Assembly (NCBI GenBank): GCA_037440765.1
Contig: JBBITL010000125.1
Location: 1-9,402 of the forward strand
Reading direction: 5' to 3'
From: DTKY01 sp037440765
GTDB taxonomy: Bacteria; Acidobacteriota; Terriglobia; Bryobacterales; Bryobacteraceae
DNA length: 9,402 bases
The notes below the pieces were generated by a model. That model did no database searches. It was not told where the DNA came from and saw nothing but the letters and a program-made list of their open reading frames with translations. The position numbers and the translations under genes are program-made. Of this stretch, positions 1 through 6,474 are shown piece by piece; the first letter of the stretch is position 1; every line of letters starts with the position of its first letter.

Positions 1-99
1 AGGATCTGGAGTGGCGCGTCCACGGCAGTCCCCAGCGGTACATCGGCCAGAACCCCGGCGTTCATGAGAGCTACGTGGCTGCCGGAGCCACGGCCAGTC
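1..99. other. Window edge, possible gene terminus of unclear strand
   Basis: This 99-base stretch lies downstream of the methyltransferase stop. Two readings have the GC-rich third positions expected of coding DNA here. On the minus strand an ATG at 63-65 opens a frame that runs off the left edge (begins MNAGVLADVPLG), with no clear Shine-Dalgarno sequence. On the plus strand a frame enters from the left edge at base 3 (DLEWRVHGSPQRYIGQNPG) and stops at 147-149, which would overlap the methyltransferase 3' end by about 50 bases. I recognise neither product, and only one of them, at most, can be real. No terminator hairpin is evident. Confidence 0.2.
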
Positions 100-879
100 C
101 TACAGTGGTTTCGCCGCGATCAGTTCGAAGTTGCTGCCGAGGCGATTGAGGAGCGGGGCGCGTATCAGCACCTCATCGGCGAGACGGCCAAGGCGGTAGA
201 GCGGCGCGGCGCCGGGGAAGAGGCCGGCGAGCGGCGTGGACACGAAGTCGTACATCCCGGCGCGGGAGACGAAGCCGCCGGCGGCGAACAGTCGAACCAC
301 CTCGGTGGGCTTCAGTTCGCGCTCTCCCGGCGACTGATACCTCTTCATCAGGCCCGGGCAGATGAGCTTCCCGACCGCCCCGGAAAGCCGGTACCGGTTG
401 GGGTCCAGGCTGTAGAACGCGCCGCCCGGCGCCAGCAGCGACCGCACCAGCCCGGCGTGCCGGCCCAGTTCCCCGTCCGGCAGATGGTGCAGATAGAACA
501 CCGCGATCACGACGTCGAATGAGCCTGGCGGAAAGCCGCACCGCCCGGCGTCGCCGGCCGCGAACCCGGCGTTGCGCACGCCGGCTCGCGCGGCGTCGGC
601 ACTGGCCTGCCGTATCGCCCGCGGGGCCAGATCGATCCCGGTGATGTGACCGACCGACGGGGCCAGCGCAAGCTCGAGGTCGCCGATACCGCAGCCCAGG
701 CTCAGCACGCGTGAGGCCGGCGATGCCCCGGTGAGCCGGATAATGCGGTCCGCCAGGTGCCGTCTGAAGGCGCGTACGGCCGGCCTGGCGAAATGCTCCT
801 GGGCAAAGCCGGAGTACAGCTCTTCGTGGTACTGGAACTCGCCGTCCGGAGAGCCGGGAGAAGATGTGGAAGTTGGCAT
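100..879 (-). CDS. Class I SAM-dependent methyltransferase
   Basis: Predicted 259-residue cytoplasmic methyltransferase of the Methyltransf_11/25 type, transferring a methyl group from S-adenosylmethionine to an unidentified substrate. Motif I is VLSLGCGIG at residues 58-66. The acidic residue that binds the SAM ribose is in GID (81-83), followed by GD at 109-110. A motif IV-like segment FDVVIAVFYLHHL spans 121-133 and the post-motif LLAPGGAFYSLDPNR spans 148-162. The protein ends with FELIAAKP, a common last strand in this fold. The ATG at 879 was chosen because it places motif I at the usual distance from the N-terminus. The open frame continues upstream to 1317, but only as antisense of the next gene. 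GGAG lies just 2 bases before this ATG, too close for a strong ribosome site. It follows the TIM-barrel gene by 40 bp on the same strand and is probably cotranscribed. The substrate (lipid, quinone or small molecule) cannot be deduced. Confidence 0.85.
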   Translation of the reverse strand: MPTSTSSPGSPDGEFQYHEELYSGFAQEHFARPAVRAFRRHLADRIIRLTGASPASRVLSLGCGIGDLELALAPSVGHITGIDLAPRAIRQASADAARAGVRNAGFAAGDAGRCGFPPGSFDVVIAVFYLHHLPDGELGRHAGLVRSLLAPGGAFYSLDPNRYRLSGAVGKLICPGLMKRYQSPGERELKPTEVVRLFAAGGFVSRAGMYDFVSTPLAGLFPGAAPLYRLGRLADEVLIRAPLLNRLGSNFELIAAKPL

Positions 880-919
880 GGCTCCGGCCGCCGGCAGTGC
901 TTCTCCGCTCTGGGGCGCG

Positions 920-2002
920 CTACCCCTTAAGGATCTGCTGGCAGGCGCGGAAGCTGGCCTCCAGGTCGGCCCGCTGGCGCGCAGCCATCTGCTCGCGCTG
1001 GGCGGGGTCCATCTGCCCGCGTCCGGGACCTCCGCCCGCCGCCGGAGCGGCCGCCGCCGGAGGCGCCGTGCCCTTCTCGGCCAGGGCCAGGAAGCGCACG
1101 AACTCGTGAGCGCGCACGTTGCGATAACCGTCCCAGAACTTGGGGTCGTATATGCGGTGCACGCGCGTGCCGCCCACGATGATCTCCAGGACGATGGGAC
1201 GTCCCGGGCAAAGCTGCACGTACTTGCGCACCCAGCCGGCGATATCGACGTTGCCCTCGCCCACGCGCACCCACTGCACGCCGATTCCTTCGGGAACCTT
1301 GTAGACCAGGCTGTCACGCACGTGGCTGGTCAGGGCGTAAGGGGCCAGAGTTTCCAGCGTCACGTGCGGGTCCTCGATGGCCCAGACGGAATTGCCGCTG
1401 TCGATGCAGGCGCCGACGAAGTCCTTGCCCGCCTCCTCGATCAGGATCTTCAGTTCGCGTCCTTGCAGGTCGCCGGCATGGTTCTCCACCGCCAGCTTGA
1501 TGTTGTTGTCCAGGGCCACGTTCCTCACGCTCCGCATAGCCTTGGCGGCGCTCTCGATATGACCCTCGATGCCGATCTCGTGGGTGCGGTCTCCGGAGTC
1601 GCCCAAAACGCAACGAACGACGCGCGAACCCACGGTGCGCGCGGCATGGATCATACGGGTGAGTTGCTCCTGGGCGGTGCCCGCCTTGGCGTCGAAGCGG
1701 CGCGCGGTGGGGCACATGGACAGCATGCCGATCTCGATTTCCACTCCCAGCCGAGATGCGTGCTCGCGCACCTTCTTCAGGTGGACTTCCTCCAGTCCCC
1801 CCAGGAAGCGCACCTCGGAGAAGTGCACCACCTCGGCGCCCAGCTTGGCGCAGTAATCCAGATGCTGGAAGGCGTCCCAGCCCTGGGCTGTAAGGCTGAA
1901 CAGGTCGACTCCCAGCCTGACCCTCGGCGCCGCCTGGGCGGCCGCCTGGCCCGGCAGGATCGCCGCCGCGGCAGCGGATGAGAGAAAAGTCCTTCGTTCC
2001 AT
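920..2002 (-). CDS. Exported TIM-barrel sugar phosphate isomerase/epimerase-like protein
   Basis: A 360-residue protein of the xylose isomerase-like TIM-barrel / AP endonuclease 2 superfamily, which binds divalent metal and commonly isomerises or epimerises sugars. The N-terminus MERRTFLSS resembles a twin-arginine signal. It is followed by an Ala-rich hydrophobic stretch and a likely cleavage site after AQA (residues 22-24), so the mature enzyme is probably periplasmic and exported folded. The barrel starts at RLGVDLFSL. Likely metal ligands sit in VENHAGD (E173, H175), CIDSGN (D201), SHVRD (H227) and LEIIV (E273), at the spacing usual for the family. Residues 312-330 form an Ala/Pro/Gly-rich linker, followed by a charged helical tail of about 30 residues containing one Cys (C354). 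Only weak ribosome-site bases precede the ATG. It is divergent from yebC and lies 40 bp upstream of the methyltransferase. The substrate is unknown; many acidobacterial paralogues of this kind remain uncharacterised. Confidence 0.85.
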   Translation of the reverse strand: MERRTFLSSAAAAAILPGQAAAQAAPRVRLGVDLFSLTAQGWDAFQHLDYCAKLGAEVVHFSEVRFLGGLEEVHLKKVREHASRLGVEIEIGMLSMCPTARRFDAKAGTAQEQLTRMIHAARTVGSRVVRCVLGDSGDRTHEIGIEGHIESAAKAMRSVRNVALDNNIKLAVENHAGDLQGRELKILIEEAGKDFVGACIDSGNSVWAIEDPHVTLETLAPYALTSHVRDSLVYKVPEGIGVQWVRVGEGNVDIAGWVRKYVQLCPGRPIVLEIIVGGTRVHRIYDPKFWDGYRNVRAHEFVRFLALAEKGTAPPAAAAPAAGGGPGRGQMDPAQREQMAARQRADLEASFRACQQILKG

Positions 2003-2114
2003 AGGCTTTCAACCAGTTTCCCCGCGCCGTCCCCGCGAAGTCAAGTCAGCCGTATGCTATCCTCTCATTTGGGCTGAGCGGCAACGCTGTCCCCCCACCG
2101 AACAGAGGTTTCGT
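2003..2114. promoter_or_regulatory. Divergent intergenic promoter region
   Basis: This 112-base region separates two divergent genes and must hold both promoters unless transcription enters from elsewhere. For yebC, the hexamers TATGCT (2053-2058) and TATCCT (2058-2063) are candidate -10 boxes, without a good -35 at standard spacing. On the minus strand TTGACT (complement of 2039-2044) is a near-consensus -35, but the best -10 at 18 bp is only GAAACT (complement of 2015-2020), and it would leave almost no leader. The yebC ribosome site is clear: AGAGG at 2104-2108, six bases before the ATG, which fixes that start. No operator or riboswitch was recognised. Confidence 0.4.
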
Positions 2115-2864
2115 ATGTCAGGCCACTCCAAATGGGCGACCATCAAGCATAAGAAGGCCGCGGCTGACGCCAAGCGCGGCAAGGTCTTCACGCGCGTCAT
2201 CAAGGAAATCATGATCGCCGCCCGCGCGGGAGGCGGCGATCCGGACGGCAACCCGCGGCTGCGCACCGCCGTGCTGGCCGCCAAGGCGGTCAGCATGCCG
2301 GCCGACAACATCAAGCGCGCCATCATGCGGGGCACCGGTGAGCTGGAAGGCGGCCAGATCGATGAGGTCATGTTTGAGGGCTACGGACCCGGCGGCGCCG
2401 CCGTGCTGGTCCAGGTGGCCACCGACAACCGCAACCGCACCGTGAGCGAGATCCGGCATCTGTTCTCCAAGCAGGGCGGCAACCTGGGCGAGGTGGGCAG
2501 CGTGGCCTGGATGTTCGAGCGCAAGAGCCAGATTGTGATCGACAAGCCCAAAGCAACCGAGGAGCAGCTGATGGACATCGTCCTGGACGCGGGAGCCGAG
2601 GACCTGCGCGGCGACGGTGGCCAATGGGAGGTCATCTCGCCGCCCGAGGCTCACGACGCCGTGCTGGAGGCCATCCACAAGGCCGGCATCGAGACCGCCT
2701 CCGCGCAGATCGCCATGATCCCGAAGAACACAGTCAGGTTGGAGGGCAAGAACGCCGGCGGCATGCTGAGACTCGCCGAAGCACTGGAAGAGCACGACGA
2801 CGTTCAGAACATATACTCCAACTTCGATATCGACGAGAAGGAGCTGGAGGCGCTCGCCGGCTAG
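2115..2864 (+). CDS. yebC: YebC/PmpR (TACO1) family protein
   Basis: A 249-residue, full-length member of the YebC/TACO1 family. Members were long annotated as DNA-binding transcriptional regulators; some are now linked to translation of difficult sequences such as proline stretches. The diagnostic N-terminus MSGHSKWATIKHKKAAADAKR is present, with domain 1 covering about residues 1-75. Further conserved blocks are GYGPGG (89-94) and TDNRNRTVSEIRHLF (103-117), then GSVAWMFE (128-135) and the C-terminal DVQNIYSNFDI. The start is supported by AGAGG six bases upstream and by exact alignment of the N-terminal motif. It is the first gene of the rightward block and ends 18 bp before ruvC. A yebC-ruvC pairing is common in bacteria, usually with ruvA and ruvB nearby. 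Those two are not in this window. Confidence 0.97.
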   Translation: MSGHSKWATIKHKKAAADAKRGKVFTRVIKEIMIAARAGGGDPDGNPRLRTAVLAAKAVSMPADNIKRAIMRGTGELEGGQIDEVMFEGYGPGGAAVLVQVATDNRNRTVSEIRHLFSKQGGNLGEVGSVAWMFERKSQIVIDKPKATEEQLMDIVLDAGAEDLRGDGGQWEVISPPEAHDAVLEAIHKAGIETASAQIAMIPKNTVRLEGKNAGGMLRLAEALEEHDDVQNIYSNFDIDEKELEALAG

Positions 2865-2882
2865 CGGCGCCGCCCGTGCGGG

Positions 2883-3380
2883 ATGCGGGTCCTGGGAATC
2901 GACTGCGGCGCTGGGCGGACCGGGTACGGGATCATCGACACCGACGGCCGCGACCACCGGCTGGTGACGGCCGGCGTGATCCGCACCGGCAACCGCCTGC
3001 CTTTCGAACAGCGCCTGCATGCCATAGCCCTCGGCCTGAGAGAAGCCATCCGGGCGCACCGTCCGGAAGCGGCCGCCGTCGAGCAGGTCTTTCACGCCGC
3101 CAACGCCAAGACGGCGCTCATGCTGGCGCACGTGCGGGGCGTCGCGCTGCTGGCGGCCGCCGAAGCGGGCCTCGAAGTCGGCGAGTACTCCCCGCTTGAG
3201 GTGAAGACCAGCGTGGTGGGCTACGGGCGCGCCGAAAAATCACAGGTGCAGATGATGGTGGCCGCACTGGTCGGCTCCGGAGAGCCGGTGGATTCCGAAG
3301 ACGCCTCCGACGCCCTGGCCGTGGCGATATGCCATGCCACGCACCGCTCCATGCGCCGCCGGCTGGAGGCGGGCCGATGA
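2883..3380 (+). CDS. ruvC: Crossover junction endodeoxyribonuclease RuvC
   Basis: A 165-residue Holliday-junction resolvase (E. coli RuvC has 173 residues) that makes paired nicks in four-way junctions during recombinational repair, normally together with RuvAB. The RNase H-like fold is recognisable from LGIDCGAGRTGYG at 4-16, EQVF (67-70), NAKTALMLAHVRG (74-86), VKTSVVGYGRAEKSQVQ (107-123) and DASDALAVAICH (140-151). The four catalytic acids correspond to D7, E67, D140 and D143 and are all present. The residue after the first Asp is Cys8, where E. coli has Pro. The start codon lies 18 bp after yebC with only a weak GCGGG upstream, so it may depend on coupling to yebC. Its stop overlaps the next start in an ATGA, consistent with an operon. 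No ruvA or ruvB is visible. Confidence 0.95.
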   Translation: MRVLGIDCGAGRTGYGIIDTDGRDHRLVTAGVIRTGNRLPFEQRLHAIALGLREAIRAHRPEAAAVEQVFHAANAKTALMLAHVRGVALLAAAEAGLEVGEYSPLEVKTSVVGYGRAEKSQVQMMVAALVGSGEPVDSEDASDALAVAICHATHRSMRRRLEAGR

Positions 3381-4006
3381 GACTGGCTTATGCCCTGGCC
3401 CTGGCCTCGGCCCTCGCGTTGCAGGCCGCCGATGCGCCGAGAATTGGTTACGTCAAGTCTTTCCCCGGCAGCTCTCCGGCCTACGCTTCGATCTGGGTCG
3501 GCAAAGACGGCAGCGCCGAGTTCAACGACGCGCCCGAGGGCGACCAGCCCATCCGGTTCAAGCTCGAGGCTTTCGAGACCGAGGCCATCTTCTCGCTGGC
3601 CGCCAGGCTCGACAACTTCTCGCGGCAGCTCGAGGCCAACCTGAAGGTGGCCTTCACGGGCGCCAAAGTGTTCCGCTACCAGGAGGGCGCGACACGCAGG
3701 GAGGTGAAGTTCAACTACACCGTCGACCCCGACGCGCAGCTCCTGCTGGACTGGTTCGAGCGGATTACGGAGACCTCCATGCACAACATCAACCTGGAGC
3801 GCACCGCCCGCTTCGACCGCCTGGGCCTGGACAAGGCCCTGCTGCTGTTGCAGGTCTCGGCCGATCGCAAACGGCTGGCCGGCGCGTCGCAACTGCTGCC
3901 GGTGCTGGACCGGATCGCCGACAACAAGTCGACCTTTAACCGGGTGCGTGAGCGCGCGGCGGCTGTCGCCACCTTCATCCGCGCCAACGCCGCGCAGACC
4001 AACTGA
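3377..4006 (+). CDS. Secreted or periplasmic protein of unknown function
   Basis: A 209-residue protein that I cannot assign to a named family. The ATG at 3377 overlaps the ruvC stop (ATGA) and gives a clean Sec-type signal: R2, a hydrophobic core over residues 3-16 and ADA at 18-20 as the likely cleavage motif. Starting further upstream at 3329 would add 16 residues and spoil the signal. The mature part begins with strand-rich sequence (IGYVKSFPGSSPAYASIWVG). Mixed charged and hydrophobic segments follow, including KVFRYQEGATRREVKFNYTVD at about 113-133, then LLLDWFERITET. The C-terminal third (from about residue 150) looks helical, with LLLLQVSADRKRL and LLPVLDRIADN. There are no cysteines, no transmembrane segment after the signal and no lipobox. 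It sits between ruvC and deoB with overlaps at both ends, so expression is coupled to both. It resembles conserved acidobacterial hypotheticals I have seen, but no function should be inferred. Confidence 0.85.
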   Translation: MRLAYALALASALALQAADAPRIGYVKSFPGSSPAYASIWVGKDGSAEFNDAPEGDQPIRFKLEAFETEAIFSLAARLDNFSRQLEANLKVAFTGAKVFRYQEGATRREVKFNYTVDPDAQLLLDWFERITETSMHNINLERTARFDRLGLDKALLLLQVSADRKRLAGASQLLPVLDRIADNKSTFNRVRERAAAVATFIRANAAQTN

Positions 4007-5175
4007 TGGCGCGCTTCGGCCGGGTCATCCTCGTCGTCATCGACAGTCTCGGGGTGGGGGAGACACCCGACGCCGCCGCCTACGGCGACGCCGGCAGCGA
4101 CACGCTGGGCAACATCGCGCGCGCCCGTCCGCTGCGGCTGCCGAACCTGGCCGGGTTGGGGCTGGCCAGCATCCGGCCCGTCGCGGGCCTCGCGCCGCCG
4201 GCCGAACCGGCAGGAGCTTTCGGCAAGTGCGCGCCCGCCTCGCCCGGCAAGGACACCACAACGGGACACTGGGAGATGGCCGGCATTCACCTGGCCGCGC
4301 CGTTCCCGGTCTATCCAGGCGGATTCCCGCGCCAGATCATGGACGAGTTCGAGCGGCGGATCGGCCGGGCGTCGCTCGCCAACCAGTCCGCCTCGGGGAC
4401 TGAGATCATCGAGCGGCTCGGCGCGGAGCACATGCGCACCGGCGCGCCGATCGTCTACACCTCGGCCGACAGCGTATTCCAGGTGGCGGCACACGAGGAT
4501 GTGATCCCGGTCGCCGAGCTGTACCGGATCTGCGAAACGGCGCGCGCGATCCTGAGCGGCCCGCACCAGGTGGGGCGGGTGATCGCGCGGCCCTTCCAGG
4601 GCAAGCCCGGAGCGTTTGTCCGCACGGCCGGCCGCAGGGACTTCGCGGTCGCACCTCCCGAAGGCACGCTGCTCGACCGGCTGGCCGGGCGCGGCGTGGC
4701 GGTCCACAGCATCGGCAAAATCTACGAGATCTTCCTGGGGCGCGGGATCAGCTCGCACGACAAGACGAAGAACAACGCCGACGGCATGGAGCGCACGCTG
4801 CTGGCCATGGACACGGCGCCGGAAGGCCTTATCTTCGTCAACCTCGTCGATTTCGATATGCTGTACGGGCACCGCAACGACGTCGAGGGCTACGCCGCCG
4901 CACTGGAGGCGGTGGACGCCTGGGTGCCTCGCCTGGCCGAACGTATGACCGCCCGGGACCTGGCGATCTTCACCGCCGACCACGGCTGCGACCCCACCAC
5001 GCCCTCCACCGACCACAGCCGCGAGTACGTCCCCGTTCTGGCCTTCGGCCCGGCGGCGCGCAAGAACGTTAACCTGGGAGTTCGCACGTCCATATCCGAC
5101 ATCGGCCGGACCGTGGCGGAGAATTTCGGAGTTGAGATCGAGAAAGGAACGGGTTTTTTGAACGCAATCATATGA
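4006..5175 (+). CDS. deoB: Phosphopentomutase DeoB
   Basis: A 389-residue cytoplasmic mutase of the alkaline phosphatase superfamily. It interconverts ribose 1-phosphate and ribose 5-phosphate (and the deoxy forms), linking nucleoside salvage to the pentose phosphate pathway and glycolysis. Full length for the family. The N-terminus RVILVVIDSLGVGETPDA carries metal ligand D13. The active-site Thr lies in KDTTTGHWE (82-90, probably T85). Other conserved parts are IGKIYEIFLGRGI and HDKTKNNADGM (251-261). The remaining Mn ligands are visible as D284 and H289 in VDFDMLYGHRND, D325-H326 in TADHGCDP and H337 in STDHSRE. These correspond to the B. cereus enzyme with an offset of two. The start overlaps the preceding stop by one base (TGATG) and the stop overlaps the tpiA start by four. 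No deoA, deoC or deoD gene is in the window. Confidence 0.97.
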   Translation: MARFGRVILVVIDSLGVGETPDAAAYGDAGSDTLGNIARARPLRLPNLAGLGLASIRPVAGLAPPAEPAGAFGKCAPASPGKDTTTGHWEMAGIHLAAPFPVYPGGFPRQIMDEFERRIGRASLANQSASGTEIIERLGAEHMRTGAPIVYTSADSVFQVAAHEDVIPVAELYRICETARAILSGPHQVGRVIARPFQGKPGAFVRTAGRRDFAVAPPEGTLLDRLAGRGVAVHSIGKIYEIFLGRGISSHDKTKNNADGMERTLLAMDTAPEGLIFVNLVDFDMLYGHRNDVEGYAAALEAVDAWVPRLAERMTARDLAIFTADHGCDPTTPSTDHSREYVPVLAFGPAARKNVNLGVRTSISDIGRTVAENFGVEIEKGTGFLNAII

Positions 5176-5924
5176 GGCGCCCTTTGATCGCTGGAAACTG
5201 GAAAATGTACAAGACCGCGGCCCAGACGGCGGCGTTCTTCGAGAAGTTTCTGCCCGCGGTGGCGGACTCCAACCACTGCGACATCGTCATCGCGCCGCCA
5301 TTCGTGAACATTCCGGCGGCGGTGGCTGCCGCGGCGGGCAGCAAAGTCGAGATCGGCGGGCAGGACCTCTACTGGGCCAAGGAAGGCGCTTTCACCGGAG
5401 AGGTGTCCGCACCGATGCTGGCGGAGGTGGGGGCCAGGTGGGTAATTATCGGGCACAGCGAGAGGCGGCAGTACTTCGGCGAGACTGAGCAGACCGTGTT
5501 ACAGAAGACGGTGGCGGCGATCGAGGGAGGGCTGAGCCCCATCGTGTGCGTCGGCGAGAAGCTGGAGGAGCGCGAGTCGGGCCAGACCGAGCCGGTGCTG
5601 CTGGCGCAGTTGCGCGGCGGACTGGGAGACCTCTCGACCCACCAGATTGAGAAGATCGCCATCGCCTACGAGCCGGTCTGGGCCATCGGCACGGGAAAAA
5701 CGGCCACGCCCGACATGGCCCAGGAGGCGCACCGCTACATCCGTTCGGTGATCGCTCAGCAGTTCGGCTTCGCTCCCGCCAGCCAGTTGCGCATTCTGTA
5801 CGGCGGCAGCGTGAAGCCAGACAATGTCAAGGGCCTTATGGCGCAGAACGACATTGACGGCGCTCTGGTGGGCGGAGCAAGCCTGGAGCCCGCGTCGTTC
5901 GCCTCGCTGGTGAACTACCAATAG
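5172..5924 (+). CDS. tpiA: Triosephosphate isomerase
   Basis: A 250-residue TIM-barrel enzyme that interconverts dihydroxyacetone phosphate and glyceraldehyde 3-phosphate in glycolysis and gluconeogenesis; usually a cytosolic dimer. The catalytic set is complete: N9 and K11 in IAGNWKM, H95 in IIGHSERR, and E167 in AYEPVWAIGTGK, whose following residues form flexible loop 6. The phosphate-binding motifs GGSVKPDN (211-218) and GALVGGASL (230-238) are intact. The ATG overlaps the deoB stop in an ATGA, and the only purine-rich stretch upstream (AAAGGA near 5143) is too far to act as a ribosome site, so translation probably relies on reinitiation after deoB. It is the last identifiable gene of the operon. 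The small inverted repeat right after the stop (GCCC/GGGC, 5924-5934) lacks a T tract and is not a convincing terminator. Confidence 0.98.
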   Translation: MRRPLIAGNWKMYKTAAQTAAFFEKFLPAVADSNHCDIVIAPPFVNIPAAVAAAAGSKVEIGGQDLYWAKEGAFTGEVSAPMLAEVGARWVIIGHSERRQYFGETEQTVLQKTVAAIEGGLSPIVCVGEKLEERESGQTEPVLLAQLRGGLGDLSTHQIEKIAIAYEPVWAIGTGKTATPDMAQEAHRYIRSVIAQQFGFAPASQLRILYGGSVKPDNVKGLMAQNDIDGALVGGASLEPASFASLVNYQ

Positions 5925-6076
5925 CCCGCAGGGCAGAAAGTTGCTCTCCGTTGGCTGCCGCCCCCGCCCGGCCAGTCGCGCGAAGCGCTCGCCGCGGCGG
6001 CGGGCAGCGGGCCGCGCGGCGCAACGGATGATCTCCATTCCGGTGGTGCGGGCCACGGACGCCAGAAGGCGTTCAA

Positions 6077-6086
6077 NNNNNNNNNN
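6077..6086. other. Assembly gap (10 N)
   Basis: Ten consecutive N are present in the sequence. A run of exactly ten is a usual scaffolder placeholder, so the real distance between the flanks is unknown and sequence may be missing here. Any reading across the gap is unreliable. Confidence 0.99.
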
Positions 6087-6196
6087 CCGGATGATCCAGT
6101 TCAGTCTCCTGGCACTGGCCGCAGATGAAGGCCGGAGGCGCACCCGGAATCTCGCCACGCTTCAAGACACATGACACAACCACTCCGGGAACCGCG

Positions 6197-6227
6197 TTGG
6201 ACGAATCCCCCTGGCATGCTCTATAGT
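6197..6227 (+). promoter_or_regulatory. Candidate promoter of the small Cys-rich gene
   Basis: TATAGT at 6222-6227 matches the -10 consensus in five of six positions. TTGGAC at 6197-6202 could be a -35, although the 19-base spacer is long. The start codon at 6237 is only ten bases beyond the -10 box, so initiation at the usual distance (about 6234) would give a leaderless or nearly leaderless mRNA. Confidence 0.35.
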
Positions 6228-6236
6228 TGAAGTGGA

Positions 6237-6461
6237 ATGAGACGAAAGCCAGCCCCGGCGCCGCGGAGGGTCGTTCCTGAGGAAATTCTGGAACGCGCCC
6301 GGGAAGCGTGCGAGCCGGATCGCCTCAAGGCCGCGTGCAAGTGCGTGGTGTGCGGCTCCCCGTGTGCCCCCAACTCCGCTGAAGGACTCTGCTGGGTTTG
6401 CCGGCGGCTGAAGATCAGCGCCTGGCACGAGAGCGAACAGCAGATGCCCGCCCAGGAGTAG
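6237..6461 (+). CDS. Small Cys-rich, probably zinc-binding protein
   Basis: A 74-residue protein of unknown function. The first 30 residues are basic and rich in Pro and Arg (MRRKPAPAPRR), followed by a short predicted helix. The centre holds seven cysteines: C25, C34, C36, C39, C43, C52 and C55. Two CxxC pairs, C36-VV-C39 and C52-WV-C55, separated by twelve residues, fit a treble-clef or zinc-ribbon fold. The end is CWVCRRLKISAWHE and a polar tail. No signal peptide or membrane segment is seen, so it should be cytosolic, and it may bind nucleic acid or a protein partner. Coding status is supported by the patterned cysteines and by a start preceded by GAAGTGGA, a weak ribosome site. It converges on aceE, with 13 bases between the two stops and no clear terminator in between. 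No family is assigned. Confidence 0.65.
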   Translation: MRRKPAPAPRRVVPEEILERAREACEPDRLKAACKCVVCGSPCAPNSAEGLCWVCRRLKISAWHESEQQMPAQE

Positions 6462-6474
6462 CAATCCTCCCGGA

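Larger units (their letters stand above)
5925..6236. other. Unassigned intergenic stretch with assembly gap
   Basis: These 312 bases between tpiA and the small Cys-rich gene hold no gene I can support. Both flanks of the N run are GC-rich and have open frames on several strands. None has a start, a length and a product that make sense together. In many bacteria secG follows tpiA, but nothing here resembles SecG. The most protein-like reading is on the minus strand from about 6183 to 6087 (PPAFICGQCQETELDHP, with a CxxC). It continues after the gap only if the true gap length is a multiple of three. Confidence 0.5.

Noticed and set aside
880..1317. N-terminal extension of the methyltransferase frame
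   Set aside because: The frame stays open, but the extension is antisense-like, Arg/Ser-rich sequence overlapping the 3' end of the TIM-barrel gene. The ATG at 879 gives a normal-length methyltransferase.
731..1981. A 416-codon plus-strand open frame
   Set aside because: It is antisense to the TIM-barrel and methyltransferase genes, both of which have recognisable motifs. It is a codon-bias shadow.
2118..3131. A 337-codon minus-strand open frame
   Set aside because: It is antisense to yebC and ruvC, which are unmistakable, and has no motif of its own.
3715..5016. A 433-codon minus-strand open frame
   Set aside because: It lies opposite deoB and the end of the secreted-protein gene, and its sequence has no recognisable domain.
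5924..5934. Hairpin GCCC-GCA-GGGC after tpiA as a terminator
   Set aside because: The stem is only four pairs and is not followed by a run of T.
5941..6174. Plus-strand frame crossing the assembly gap
   Set aside because: Its continuity depends on the arbitrary ten-N placeholder, and the translation is Arg/Ala-rich with no motif.
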